A program made the translations under genes and the position numbers. From Calliopum simillimum (taxonomy: Eukaryota; Arthropoda; Insecta; Diptera; Lauxaniidae), in contig OX638369.1 of NCBI GenBank assembly GCA_951812925.1, forward strand, positions 61,084,228 to 61,148,227: a DNA stretch of 64,000 nt. The letters run 5' to 3'. The first letter of the stretch is position 1. The number at the start of each line of letters is the position of its first letter. Shown in pieces: positions 24,190 to 36,129 of the stretch. The notes beneath the pieces were generated by a model. The model saw nothing but the letters and a program-made list of their open reading frames with translations, was not told where the DNA came from and ran no database searches.

Positions 24190-24430
24190 TGGACACTGTT
24201 ATGCAATAACGAGTCAACCCTTAAACAAAATTTTTTTTCGACTTATGAATGCAGTTCGATTCTAAATAATACCAACAACCTTTTTTAAAAAAACCGAACC
24301 AATAAGAAGGTGAAAGAACAAAATTTTGTTGACACTTTCATATTATTTGTTCTGCGACGTCTACACAAAAACGTAAATATCTCAAAACTAGTTTCGAGTG
24401 GGTTGACACATTATTGCATTACACTCTCCA
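24190..24430. mobile_element. Short MITE, TIR TGGACACTGTTATGCAATAA
   Basis: Inverted ends of about 30 bp (TGGACACTGTTATGCAATAA with TGGAGAGTGTAATGCAATAA). A second copy lies inverted at 56358-56590; the two agree through TCGACTTATGAAT and AAAACGTAAATATCTCAAAAC. Confidence 0.75.
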
Positions 24431-25000
24431 TATAAAATAGTAGTGTACGTGTGTTTGATACCGTGTAACTTTTAAACCGCCTAACCGATCGTAACCATTT
24501 TTACACTATGTATTTGTTTTGTGCTCCAGTCGGTCCTTAGCTTTGCTAAAGGGGAATTCGGTGAGGGGACGTTGTACCCCCATATAAAAAAAAATCTTTA
24601 AATGCTATATCTCTGCAGGTATGGCAGCTTTTGTTATAAAACCTGGTACGTGGATAGATGTTTTAACTGGATTTAATGAAAAAAAGAACTCGGTAAAAAA
24701 GTGTTTAAAAATTTATAAATAAAATTATTTCACTTAGGGCCGTTTTCAGAATGTGTAGTTAAAGCATAACGGAAACTTTAACAGAAGGTTTGAATTAAAT
24801 TGCTTTCTCAATGTGAAGTTATTTATTAACTGACGGAAAATAAACATTAACGTTTAGTTAAATTTAACTGGCACAATTTCTTCAGTTAAAACTTAACTGA
24901 CAAATTGCAATAAATTCAAATATTTTCTGAAATTCATTTGAAATGTTTACATTTTTTGAAAACATTTTAAGGGGAAATTTGTTATTTATTCACAATATAT

Positions 25001-26026
25001 CGCGACCTTAGAACAACGGGTTCTAACTGACATTTTTTGTGAAATTGAGTTATATATTGCTTCGTACTAAATAGACCACGCTCTCTCGATGCGTTAATGT
25101 TATAAAAATTATCAAAAACACGATTTTTGAAGTTGTTTAAAAAACGCGCAAAATTAATTTTCCCTTTTCTATTGAATGCAGCATTTAGTACTGCTCTTTT
25201 TCATCAAAATGAGCCACAAATTGGTCTCGTGTGATTTTTCTTTAAAAAGTTATACTCGAGTTAAATGATATCTACATAAAAGTATGTCAATTTTTCAATA
25301 ACCGTTTTTCGACCTTTTTTCAAAAAACTGCATAAATCTTAAGTATTGGTTTTTACTAACAAAATGAGCCATGTCGGCTCAAAATCGGTGCTTGTTTAGC
25401 AAAAATACATGATTTTATCTAATTTGCATGCTCTCTTAAAGCCGCTTCAGACTATCTGAGAAGTCATACAGAAACTCTTATGAGTTGTCAAACATGGCAA
25501 CTCTGATAGTGTGAATGTAAATTTATTACTCAAATGATTTATCAGAAGAAAACTCATATGAGTATTTTGGCATTAGATTTGAATCTATTTGAAAAGAGAA
25601 GTCATAGGAGTTTTCAAATTTTTTAATGTTGTTTGAAAAATAAAAAATTAAAACAATTTGAACAAAATAAATTAAAAACAATAAAAATTTGACAGTCAGA
25701 GAAAAAATCAAACAGAAAAACATAAGAAAACGCATATGACTTCTCAGATAGTCTGAAGTGCCTTTTACAGAAATACACAGTTAGTTCTATCTGAAAAAAA
25801 AAAAAGAAAAAAATCTTACAGAAACACAAAGTACTATCTGGAGACAATGTATTTTAATTATTTTAGAATCAATGAAATCCTCGGGACAATCAAATGCTTT
25901 TAATATAAATAACACTGTGATTAAAATCTATTCATTAAAGTTATACGACACGAAACATAGTATTTAAACATAGATTTCTCGAAAGTGATGTGTGTGTAGA
26001 TAGAACCCTGTTGTTCTAAGGTCGCG
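25001..26026. mobile_element. Nested element, TIR CGCGACCTTAGAACAAC
   Basis: The ends CGCGACCTTAGAACAACGGG and its reverse partner near 26007-26026 are inverted repeats, both flanked by ATATAT, which may be the target duplication. The interior contains family B text (AATGAGCCATGTCGG). Confidence 0.7.
25441..25761. mobile_element. Innermost MITE, TIR CTTCAGACTATCTGAGAAGT
   Basis: GC(CG/A)CTTCAGACTATCTGAG at 25441 and its reverse partner ending at 25761 bound a 321-bp AT-rich, partly palindromic insert. It is the third layer of nesting at this place. Confidence 0.75.
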
Positions 26027-26904
26027 ATATATTTAACAAATGGGATTTTATTACAATCCAAAAGCTTATACCCATAGTTTCAGTAAGTTTACTTTAGTTT
26101 AAAAATATCTTAACTGGACATTGTAAAACCGGCCGTTAATCTTAAACTTTTTTATTTATTTTTAACTTTTCACTTAACTCGCACACGTCTTCGCACAATG
26201 GCGTTATTACGACAACTGGTTTTACTTAGAAATAAAAATTTGTGTTTGGAATGAGTGTTATGTTAAAATTCAAATGAAATAAACATCGAATAAGTAAGAT
26301 TTGATAATCTTTTCATATATAATGTACTTTTTCGTTGGGTTGGCAAGCACATGCAGGGTTATCTTGAAAAGTCAATAGGTGTGATGAGAATGTGCACAAA
26401 ATCAGTGAATGTGGTTTCATTTATACTAGTTAAGTAATCTAAAAAATGCAAGCCTGAAATCTTAGCTGATCGCCTCCACGAAATATCGCAAAAATACATA
26501 TCCCGCATAAAATATACAGAAAAAAAAAACTTAAACAAAAACACAACAAACAAATATAAAAATAGTTATTTTGGTTTTTGAAATAACCTAAACAAGCAAC
26601 TAGAATATGCAAATTCATCCCTAGAATCCGATAAAGTAGCTTAAAGTTCTTTACATTTGAATTGAAAATCTAAAGAATGTCAAAAATTTTGCACCTCACG
26701 CGGGGCACATCGGGACAGCTACAACAAATGCTTTTATAATCTAGAAACTTGGCCTAATATTTGTATATGAGAATCAATTGGGGATTAGCGGGGGTAAAGA
26801 ACTAAAAGTTTAAGTGAAATACTAATAGACGGACGAAAAATACAAAAAAAAGCATGGAAGAAAGTATGATTTTATAAAAAGTACGCCACAAGTGATAAGA
26901 ATTT

Positions 26905-27690
26905 GTATACCCTACACCCAGGGTATATTCACTTTGTCCTTCCGTTTGTAACGCAAAGAAGGAGGCGTGGCAGATATAGAAAAGTATATATATTCTTGAT
27001 CAGCGTCAACTCCTGAGTCGATATAGCTATGTCCGTCTGTCTGGATGGCTGGCTGTGTGTGGAAATACACTTTTTGGGAAAACTAAGCAAGATAACTCAA
27101 TGAAATTTGGTGCCTCCGTTGTCAAAGTTAGCTCGTAAGATTGAAAATGAGCGAAATCGGTCAACGGACACGCCTACCGCCCACACAAAAAATATATTCA
27201 AAATGCATTTTTCGGGACAATTCAACCAAAGTACACTTAAATACTAAAAATTATTAGCGCAAGCTCTGAGCAAAAACTGGGTAAAATCGGACAAGAGGGC
27301 GTGGCACCTCCCATATAAGAAAAAGCTTCAAAACGCTATACTGAAAGAGTTTTTTGGGATAATCCAACTAAATTTCATTCAAATACTAAAGACTATAAGT
27401 GCACGCTTTGAGCTAAAACTAGGCGAACTCGGACAAAAGGGCGTGGCACCTTCCGTATAAGCAAAAGCTTCAAAACGCTATACTTAAAACGTTTTTTGAG
27501 ATAATCCAACTGAATTTCACTCAGACACTAAGAACTATAAATGCACGCTCCGAGCAAAAACCAGGTGAACTCAGACAAAAGGGCGTGGCTCCTCCCATAG
27601 AAGCAAAATTTTCGAAATACTGCAGTGTAGGGTATTTAATGTTTGGCCAGGCCAAAGGTTACACCATTACTAGTTTTAGTTAAATACAAA
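26905..27690 (+). repeat. Family A dispersed repeat, near full length
   Basis: Head: GTATACCCTACACCCAGGG, GAAGGAGGCGTGGCAGATAT, TATATATTCTTGATCAGCGT, GTCCGTCTGTCTGG. Body: three tandem units of about 142 bp, each ending near GGGCGTGGCACCTCCCATAT (27298, 27438, 27583). Tail: GTAGGGTATTTAATGTTTGG CCAGGCCAAAGG. No coding capacity. Confidence 0.7.
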
Positions 27691-27694
27691 GTAA

Positions 27695-28270
27695 ATACCT
27701 TTATTTTCAATATCCATTTTAATTTGAAAACTCTTTAATTAGTTTTTAGAACAGAAAAAATTAATATTCACATCATACTCAAACTGCACTTAGTATCAGC
27801 ACACGTGCTCTCACTGCAGATGCTTTTTTTAAGAAGTACCGTTAGAATCTAAAAAAAAAAGTATCCATGTCGATTGTGTATATGGGGCATTAATAAGCTG
27901 AGCATATGCCCCATTTTGAACGGGACAGTCCTGTTTTCAAGCCTTCTGTCCCGAAAGAATACAGAAATGTCCCGTTTTCGTAAAATTGTCCCGTTTTCAC
28001 AAATTTTTTTCGAATTATACCCCATTCCGGCTACGAAGAATATATTAGTGCTCGCTCACTCACTTTTTTTTGCAATTAAAAAACTTAAAAAAAATAGATC
28101 CCATTGTTTGCCCATTCTTAAAATTGTCTTGAAATTTGTGAAATGCACCCTTAGAAAATCGGCTAAAAATGGGAAAATATGAAATTAAAAGCAATCAAAT
28201 GGAGAAAAAAGCAAAATTAACTTATTTCGGAGACATTGACTCACAAAAATTTAACAAATTCTGCTCAACG
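27695..28270. repeat. Degenerate sequence with GTCCCGTTTT repeats
   Basis: TGTCCCGTTTTC recurs several times between 27920 and 28000. Otherwise AT-rich; the 102-codon frame here is a chance frame over the repeats. Confidence 0.35.
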
Positions 28271-28274
28271 GCTT

Positions 28275-28545
28275 TAACAAAATAAGCGTAACTGAAAACG
28301 TTTGGATCGAATGGCATCATACCTGTTGCCCCGAAACCAGACTTGATTATCTTCAGCTGATGACAGATCAATTTTTTTTGCAAATCAAGCTAGCTAGGTG
28401 ACGTAATCTCTGGCCCTTGTTGACATTGCTCTTTTGCTAAGCATGCATTTTTTTTGTACCAATCCATGCCCACCATCTGCTCCTCGGTCTACTTGGCTGG
28501 AAACTCAATACCGAGATTTTTTGCAAATTGTTATGCCACCTCAAC
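28275..28545 (-). pseudogene. pogo-type transposase remnant with internal deletion
   Basis: On the minus strand the text runs FAKNLGIEFPAK, stop, TEEQMVGMDWYKK, then PEITSPS, which matches the CENP-B-like HTH part of pogo/jerky-type transposases (EFP-KW--E--AG-DW--F, PEATS). It is followed almost at once by SGFGATGMMPFDPNVF, which fits the region near the end of such proteins. The DDE core between is missing. Stops and frameshifts are present. Confidence 0.55.
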
Positions 28546-28549
28546 ACCC

Positions 28550-29320
28550 TCAAATAACTTTTTTTCTACGATATCTTTAAAGAGCCTATTGGTTCTTTCC
28601 TTTCCACTAAAAAAGCGTAAAGTGGCATAAGAATACCATTAAGATTAGTAACGTTGGCATCCACGACGATATTTCAGTAAAACACACGCTATGAATAAAA
28701 GAAGAGGGGTGCCCGCACCCGGACCTATTCGGGGCCCATACTCGGCTTTGATAGCCACTTTGAAAAGCAATGAGCAAATTGTGTTGTGTGAACATTTTGG
28801 TTGCATTCGGTGTTGAATCACAAAATGTAATAAATTTACTACATAAATATAGATTGCACTCAGCTTTTCGATTGATTCACTTCGATTTATCGCACTTGGA
28901 AAATTATTGAAAAAAACTTTTGTGTTGACTTTTACTCATTCAAAAATTATTTTCTTCTCAGCAGCAAGCAAATGCGTCTGTTTGCTCCGGTAAATGCACA
29001 AAAACTTCATGCTGTCATTACACGCGCTTAACATTTGTCAGAACAGCCGCATTTGTTTTCTGTCAAAAGTTACGGGGGTGTGCCCACACACGGACCCTGC
29101 CCGATGGCGGTACCCTTCCCCTACTAGCTTTGAGTAATACATAAACAAAGTTTTGTATATATATGTCAAGCCAATTTTTCTTAATTAATAAAATAAAAAC
29201 CACCTGAAATTAAAGCGTTTGCAGTGTTCATACCCCTTAAATTTGTTATAAAAAATTTCTGAGAAAATTAAAACTTTTAAAAAAACAATCACATAATTTG
29301 GCTGACTACACAGTACAACA
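28550..29320. other. Non-coding stretch with a diverged direct repeat
   Basis: GGGGTGCCCGCACCCGGACC near 28706 and GGGGTGTGCCCACACACGGA near 29073, each followed about 40 bp on by CTTTGA, look like two copies of one repeat. Nothing else recognised. Confidence 0.3.
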
Positions 29321-29327
29321 CAGAAAA

Positions 29328-31717
29328 TGCCCCTGGGGTCTCACAAAGTTTTTCTGATAGGTTATGAAAAATAAAAATACACGTATTTCACCGTATATGT
29401 GTATCAGTGATTTTTTCCATTTTATGGCTCCACAAAGCTAAAAATTCGCGTTTTATATGAAATTTTGAGATTTTATGAAAAAACCATTTCATTATGAAAT
29501 GTTGCTCGTGTCCTTACCTTTAATTTAAGCTATAGCACTTGAGAATTCGCACGGTAGTTTTTATTTTATAACAAAACTGTAAAAATTTTACTATTTCAAA
29601 ATTAAAAGACTTTGTGATGATATTTTTATTTCACGAAATATTTTAAAAAAAGCTTGCATTAAAAATGGGTTTCTTACGGATTTTGTTCTGTGTAAGTCGT
29701 GAAATTTTTTTTTTTTTATTCATTTTACGCCATCTCAAAGTTTACAGTTCTCATTTTATACTTAATTCTGAGATATTGTTTAATTTAAGGTATAAAACTT
29801 GAAAATCAGCTCAGTAGTTTTTGTGTTGTAAGTTCAAATTGACATATAAATAATTTGTGTTTCATGATTTCATTAGAACTGTGCTTACAATTAATGTAAT
29901 AAAAGCTAAATATGGATAAAGTGTGTGATAAAAGAAATTTTTTTTGTTACATTTGTGGAAAATTTACAGATACAAGCCCGCAAGAAATTTATCTTCAAAT
30001 ATTAGTGTTATGACAGCATATGAACTATATTTTGGTCGCTCCATTATTCTAAACAAATGGTATGCACCAGAAATTTCTTGTGAAGCTTGTGTTCGTCAAT
30101 TAAATTATTGGTATAATAACCTTTCATCTGGACGACATATGACGTTTGGTATACCAATGATATGGTATGAACCTGAGAGTCACAGCAATACATCATGTCA
30201 TTTCTGTTTCACGAATATAAAAGGCATATATTTTAGAACATAACCTATCCTGATGTATCAACACCAATTAAACCTGTGCCACATAGCCAAGAGTTACCAT
30301 GCCCTATTGCGCCTCATGCTGAATTTGAAACATTTGAAGAAATTCCAATGTCAAGACCTTTCCCATGTTCTATATATGAACCATCACCATCAGAATGTTC
30401 AGCTAAACAGTATTTTTTGTGTCAAGATGAATTAGACGATTTAGTCCGTGAAGTGTGTGTATCGCAAAGAGCAGCAGAAAAGTTAGCGTCAAGATTAAAA
30501 GAATATAACTATTTGGCTCCAGGCGTAAAAGTTACTGCATTTCGCACACGGCATCTTGAACTGGCCTGTTTTTTTCTAATGTAATGATGTAGAATATTTG
30601 ATGGAACATCTTGGCCGGCCTCATGATCCATACGAATGGAGGCTTTTTATGGATTCTTTAAAATCGGGTACAAATCATTCATGTTTACTTTTATATTTTT
30701 TATTCAATGTACATTTTTCTATTAAATAGTTCACATTTCCTAGGCTTGCAAGCAGTATTATAGCACAATGGCAATAAGTATCCATCCGTTCCAGTAGCTT
30801 ATGCTACAAATACTAAAGAGACATATGACAATTTAAAATTAGTTTTGGACAAAATACAATACGCGTGGTATGGCTGGAAATTATGTTGCGATTTGAAAGT
30901 AAGTAGTTACTGTTTTAACTGGACTTCAAAGTGGTTATACTAAACATTGTTGTTTCTTATGTGAATGGGAAAACCATTTTTCCAAAGCTAAGTGATGCAA
31001 AAATTAAAGAAGGTATTTGTAATTTATTAAATTTATTATTTAACTGTCAACTTTAATAGGTGTTTTTATTGGACCGCAAATAAGAACATTAATGAAACAT
31101 ACAGCTTTTGAAAATGCCTTATCAGATGTAGAAAGAAGGGCTTGGATTTCGTTGAAAGTTGTAATAGAAAATTTTTTAGGACACAAGAAGGCTGATAACT
31201 ACATCGAATTAGTTCGAAATATGATAGATTCCTATCGAGACATGAATTGCAAGATGTCTTTAAAACTTAATTTCGTGGATGCTCATTTCAATCTGGGAGA
31301 CGTTAACGAAGAGCACGGGGAAAGGTTTCACCAAGACATCATGCAGATGGAACAAAGATATCAGGGCAAAAACAAAGAACATATGCTTGCGGATTACTGC
31401 TGGCATTTACAACGAAAAACATCTGACAACGAACACAGAAGAAAAAGCTAAAAAACCCATTTTTAACGTACACTTTTTTTTAAAATATTTCGTAAATAAA
31501 AAAAAAAACTCTATCACAAAGTCTTTTAATTTTGAAATAGCAAAAATATTTACAGTTTTGCTTATAAAATAAAATCTCAAAATTTCATATAAAACGCGAA
31601 TTTTAAACTTTGAGGTGCCATAAAATGGAAAGAATTACTGATACACATATTCGGTGAAATGCATGTATTTTTATTTTTCATAACCTATCAGAGAAACTTT
31701 ATGAGACCCCAAGGGCA
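29328..31717 (+). mobile_element. DNA transposon with long inverted ends and AAAA duplication
   Basis: The ends TGCCCCTGGGGTCTCACAAA and, reversed, TGCCCTTGGGGTCTCATAAA bound 2390 bp. Inverted similarity continues through TCTGATAGGTTATGAAAAAT, TCCATTTTATGG, AATTCGCGTTTTATATGAAA and, past a 90-bp insert in the left arm, to TTAAAAATGGGTTT, about 270-350 bp each side. AAAA flanks both ends. It carries the broken gene at 29911-31451. The superfamily is not known to me. Confidence 0.85.
29911..31451 (+). pseudogene. Multi-exon transposase-like gene of the 29.3-kb element, decayed
   Basis: The text is collinear with a family I know only as uncharacterised arthropod proteins. In order: a start with CYICGKFTD, then TAYELYFG, WYAPEISCEACVRQL, FGIPMIWYEP, CHFCFTNIKG (Cys pairs suggest zinc binding), a spacer, QDELDDLVREVCVSQ, AAEKLASRLKEYN LAPG, and at the end GVFIGPQIRTLM, WISLKVVIENFLGHKK, MSLKLNFVDAHF, EEHGERFHQDIMQMEQRYQG and ADYCWHL. 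Frameshifts lie near 29965 and 30238, a stop at 30582. Small introns are visible (GT near 30668 to AG 30745; GT near 31011 to TAATAG near 31058). A deletion fuses CEWEN to the PKLSDAKIKE exon. Its place between matched inverted ends says it is the element's own gene. Confidence 0.75.
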
Positions 31718-31719
31718 AA

Positions 31720-33044
31720 AATATTTTTCCATATTGTCGCACTGTGCTATAGGCGAAGTTATGAGCATTTGAAAAAACTGAACTAAGTTTTTTAAAAATG
31801 TATATCTCTGAAACAGTTTAGTAAATAAAATTTTAAAAAATAGTGGAGTAATATGTATAAGAAAAAAAAATTTAAAAAAAAATCGGAGATGTATAAGCCA
31901 AATGTTATCCGGTTACGTATGTAACCCATATGCTCTTCATCCCAAAATTTTGACTTCGATTTTTTGTTTTGGCCTTTGGCAGGAACCACTGTGCCATGGT
32001 GTCCTTTGCAAATGGTCATAACTTTTAAAAAAAAAGTATGCAAGACCACTTGATAACTCATTTTGAAGATGAAGAGTAAGTAGTGATGCATTTAATAGAA
32101 AAGATCAAAACGATTTCGTGCGTCTTCTATACAAACTCACAAATCGTGTTTTTAAACATTTTGGTTAAGATATCTCGGATCATTTACAGTGATCCTGATA
32201 CCATATTCGGATTAGGCGTTGACAAGTATGTACATTGTACATCGAAAATCATTATTTTTGTTTTGAATTGTTTTACTTTTTTTTCAAAAACCGTTGTTTG
32301 ACCTGTTTTCAAAAACTGCATACATCTAAATTGTTACTGTTCTTTCTTAGTTCAATTTCTAACAAAATTAGCCATGTCGGACAAAAATCGGGGCTTGTTC
32401 AACAAAATTAGATTACTGTGTGTGATTTAATTTTTAAAATATTTTGCAAAACGTTTTTGGTATTGAATATACAAAGTTAAAAATTTTATAGATTTTTATA
32501 TTGTTGCTTTGATTTCAAATAATTGTTAATTTTCAAATTTGAAAACGATCGATGGCGTTGAATACTAGACATAGAGAGACGCTTGTCGGAGGCTTCAATA
32601 ACTTGAAAATTACCAACATTGGGAAATTACATTGATGGACGCAGATGTGAGTTGTAATCCGCGACAAATACGAACATTGACCATTTTAAGTAGAATTAGA
32701 ACGTTCAAAGCAGACTACCTATTTTTTATTTAATCTGAACAAGTAGCCTACTGTTAGAAAAATAATTTGTTTGCATAGCATAAAAAATTCTGAAAGGCTG
32801 CAGAATACGCTGTATGGTGGCCTATTTAGAGTGAAAAATAGCTTCAGCCATAGCTACAAAATAAAACGGGCGTACAACGTTTGTAAAAAGGCGAAATGAT
32901 ATTGAAAATAAAACAGCGGTAACAAAAAAATATCAACTTTGGTGCTATCCATAAACCTCTTGACGCTCCTAGGGGAGGCAGGCGGAGTTTCTTCAATCGT
33001 CACAAGACGCTTGAAATACTTAACGCATTGCTGAAAGAAAAAAT
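31720..33044. repeat. Family B-related and unassigned sequence
   Basis: Around 32030-32450 there is family B text (TCATTTTGAAGATGAAGAG, AACAAAATTAGCCATGTCGG, TCAAAAACTGCATACATCTA), shared with 25190-25420. 32460-33044 shows nothing I recognise. Confidence 0.4.
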
Positions 33045-33045
33045 T

Positions 33046-33415
33046 TTACCCTTACATGAAGGGTATATTCACTTAGTCCTTCCGTTTGTAATGCAGAGAA
33101 GGAGGCGTGCCAGGTATAGAAAATTATGTATATTCTTGATCAGCGTCATCTTTTGAGTCGATCTAGCGATGTCCATCTGTCTGTCTGTGGAAAAACTAAG
33201 CAAGATAATTCGATGAAATTTTGCACACTGTTTCTTGAAAAATAGAGCGACATTGGTCAACGGACACGCCTACCGCACATAGAAAGAAATCATTTATAGA
33301 GCAATCAAATGAGTAATATTTGTGGTAACTCAAATACTTAGTTTGTGCGTGCTCTGAACAACAACTTGGTGAAAAGACTTATTGTTGAGCCCAAATTAAA
33401 ATTTGCAGCATAGCA
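33046..33415 (+). repeat. Family A repeat, truncated
   Basis: Head text GAAGGGTATATTCACTTAGT, GAAGGAGGCGTGCCAGG, TATATTCTTGATCAGCGTCA and CGGACACGCCTACCGC is present, but the tandem 142-bp body is mostly lost. Confidence 0.6.
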
Positions 33416-33419
33416 CTTG

Positions 33420-33975
33420 AACAGTTTTTCTGGTATAAAGCACATTCATTTTATGGAAATTAACATTTTGCACCAATAAAAGAAAACTTAAAACAAAAAT
33501 TATATGAATAGATAACTAAAGGCTTAAAAATGGCACCACTACCACTCTAACACAAAATAATAAACTGGAGAAAAATGTTTACCCTCAGGCATGGACATAT
33601 CTACTCGTACATTCAGAGTGAAAATAATTCTTTGTTATCCTTTGGAGACGAATGAACTTAGCGTGCTGTAAGACAACAGAGAATAAGCTATGCAATTACA
33701 TTTTGGTACTACACATGTACATTGTATTTACTTCCATACATACTGAACATAAGAAAATAATGGATGTACATTATGTATTTACATATTTCTACTCACAGAA
33801 AAAAATACTTTATTTAATCAAAAAAGGTATTGTGATTTGCATTCAGGGCCGTGCACAGGATTTGCTCTTGGGGGGATTTTCATAAAAAAAGTAGGAACAC
33901 TATGTATATAGAGAAAACTATTAACAAATTTATGTACATAAGTAAATCGTAAAAAAAGTTTAAATCAAAATAACA
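33420..33975. other. No feature seen
   Basis: AT-rich, no recognised family. Confidence 0.3.
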
Positions 33976-33981
33976 TGTTTA

Positions 33982-34090
33982 AGGGCTGTTTCCACAATAT
34001 GTGGTATTCACGCACCAACGCGTGAATACCCCAAATAAGTAATTAAAGCTTAACGGAAACTTTAACGGAAGCGCTGTGGGCTAGAATTTT
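33982..34090. mobile_element. Harbinger-like end fragment
   Basis: TTA then GGGCTGTTTCCACAATATG, and further AATTAAAGCTTAACGGAAAC, match the left end of the element at 24737. It carries a 25-bp palindromic insert (TATTCACGC-GCGTGAATA) not present there. The other end was not found. Confidence 0.5.
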
Positions 34091-34451
34091 TTTAAATCGG
34101 CAAAATTAGGGAAACGCCTACTCTCATAAATTAAAAATGAATTAAATAGCTACCAATAAATCACGTGTCAAGTGGTTCTGTGGTGTGAGCTTACTGTTCT
34201 ATGTTTTTGAGTAAAAACACCAACATTACAAAAACAAGGCAAAATGCATAGGTAAAAAAACCAAAAAATTGTTGGCAGGTTGGATTTCGATACGTTTCAC
34301 CCATAACCATATGGGATCTTCAGTCGAATTCACCTACAAACCAAGAACTCGACCAAGCATGGTGAAACGTATCGAAAACCAACCTACCAACAATTTTTTG
34401 GTTTTTTTACCTATGCATTTTGCCTTGTTTTTGTAATGTTGGTGTTTTTAC

Positions 34452-36045
34452 TAGGGCTCTGCAACGAGCCGAACTAGTTCGATCAAACTCAAAATTTATG
34501 AGCTTTTCACACAATTTCAGTACCGAACTGAGTTCGCTCAGCTCAACTCAGTTCGTAAGTTCGTGAGTTTTGAGCTGATCGTTTGATCGATCATCGAATT
34601 CGTTGTGAGCTGATCGTTTGTTTGTTGAGCTAGTAAGTTATGAGTTTTTCGTTTGTTTGGTTACGTTCAGCATGTTCGTTATGCGATGTATATGATTGCA
34701 ATCCGCGTTGTAAGGATTGCGTAGAAATAATACTTAAGGTTTAATATTATACACGAATATTAAACAAATATTTTGCATAGTTGTTTTTTTGCTCTTAATT
34801 TGAAATTGTGAACTTAATAAAATTGAAAATAAAACTAAGACGTTTTGACAAATGATTTTGAATGAAAAAGTTAATTTTTTAGGGTTGCCATCTGTTTTTT
34901 GTAATAAAATCAAAATTTTCTATCAATAAATTGCTAAAATCAACATTTTCTCTCTATAAATTGACATCTTGGGTCCAAAAACGACGAAACAAAAATTTAG
35001 GGTTGCCATATCAGGGTTGCCAGACGTTTTTTGGAAAATTGCATTTCTTTTTCAACTTTCTTTATTGAAAGTTATAGAATCGACCCAAAAACCCATAGTA
35101 AGTTTTTTGGGGCTGCCACCTGGTTTTTTTAATAACATCAAAATTTTCTTTCAATAAATTGCTAAAATCATCATTTTCTCTCTATAAATTGACATATTGG
35201 GTCCAAAAACGACGAAACAAAAATTTAGGGTTGCCATATCAGGGTTGCCAGACGTATTTTGGAAAATTGCATTTCTTTTTCAACTTTCTTTATTGAAAAA
35301 TATAGAATCAACCCAAAAACCCACATTAATTTCCTTGGGCGTTATTTCCTAACGCCAATTTCTTTGGGGTAGCCACCTCGTTTTTTTAATAAAATCAAAA
35401 TTTTTTTTCAATAAATTGCTAAAATCATAATTGTTTTCTCTATAAATTGACATCTTGAGTCCAAAAACAATAAAAAAAGCTAACAACCAAATGCAATTTT
35501 GCGAAAAAAAGTCAGGCAACCTTAATATGGCAACCTTAAATTTTTCTTTCGTTATTTTTGGACCCAAGATGTCAATTAATAGAGAGCAAATGATGATTTT
35601 TGCAATTTATTCCAAGAAAATTTTGATTTTATTAAAAAAACCAGGTGGCAACCCCAAAAAATTTACTATGGGTTTTTGGGTCGATTCTATAACTTTCAAT
35701 AAAGAAAGTTGACAATGAAATGCAATTTTCCAAAAAAACGTCTGGCAACCCTGATATAGCAACCCTAAATTTTTGTTTCGTCGTTTTTGAACCCAAGATG
35801 TCAATTTATAGAGAGAAAATGATGATTTAAGCAATTTATTGATAGAAAATTTTGATTTTCTCAAAAGAAACAGGTGGCAACCCTAAAATAATATGTTGGA
35901 TTTTTTTAAAGTTTATCTAAGCGGTCAGCTCAAAACTCACGAACTTACGAACTGAGTTGAGCTGAGTTGATGTGAGCTGATCGATCTTGTTCGTTGTGTG
36001 TGGCGAAAACTCGAACAGATTCGATCAGCCCATTGCACAGCACTA
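34452..36045. mobile_element. Non-autonomous hAT element with GTTTTTAC duplication
   Basis: Eight bases GTTTTTAC are duplicated at 34444-34451 and 36046-36053. The ends TAGGGCTCTGCAACG and TAGTGCTGTGCAATG are inverted partners of the hAT type. Next to each end lie GAACTGAGTT/GAGCTGA-rich subterminal repeats. No transposase. Confidence 0.85.
34880..35890. repeat. Four modules of about 230-255 bp, two direct and two inverted
   Basis: AGGGTTGCCATCTGTTTTTT at the left and its reverse near 35870 bound a block made of modules containing AAATTGACATCTTGGGTCCA, AGGGTTGCCAGACGTTTTTT and ATAGAATCGACCCAAAAACC. Two modules run forward (to about 35400), two in reverse. It may itself be a foldback inserted in the hAT element. 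Confidence 0.7.
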
Positions 36046-36129
36046 GTTTTTACTCAAAAACATAGAACAGTAAGCTCACACCACAGAACCACTTGACACG
36101 TGATTTGTTGGTAGCTATTTAATGTAAAT

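Larger units (their letters stand above)
24737..26135. mobile_element. Harbinger-like non-autonomous element with TTA duplication
   Basis: TTA is duplicated at 24734-24736 and 26136-26138. The ends are GGGCCGTTTTCAGAATGT and, reversed, CGGCCGGTTTTACAATGT, continuing AGTTAA. TTA/TAA targets and GC-rich starts fit PIF/Harbinger. No transposase. It holds two further nested insertions. A fragment of the same family starts at 33982. Confidence 0.7.
34141..36123. mobile_element. Palindromic foldback element, interrupted by a hAT element
   Basis: ATTAAATAGCTACCAATAAA at 34141 pairs with the reverse text ending at 36123, and the pairing is nearly perfect through CACGTGTCAAGTGGTTCTGT and AACATAGAACAGTAAGCTC. 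The left arm folds back on itself through 34213-34453 around a centre near 34330. The right arm is broken at GTTTTTAC by the hAT element. Confidence 0.8.

Noticed and set aside
31092..31451. 119-codon frame as an independent gene
   Set aside because: It is the last exon of the decayed transposase in the 29328-31717 element.
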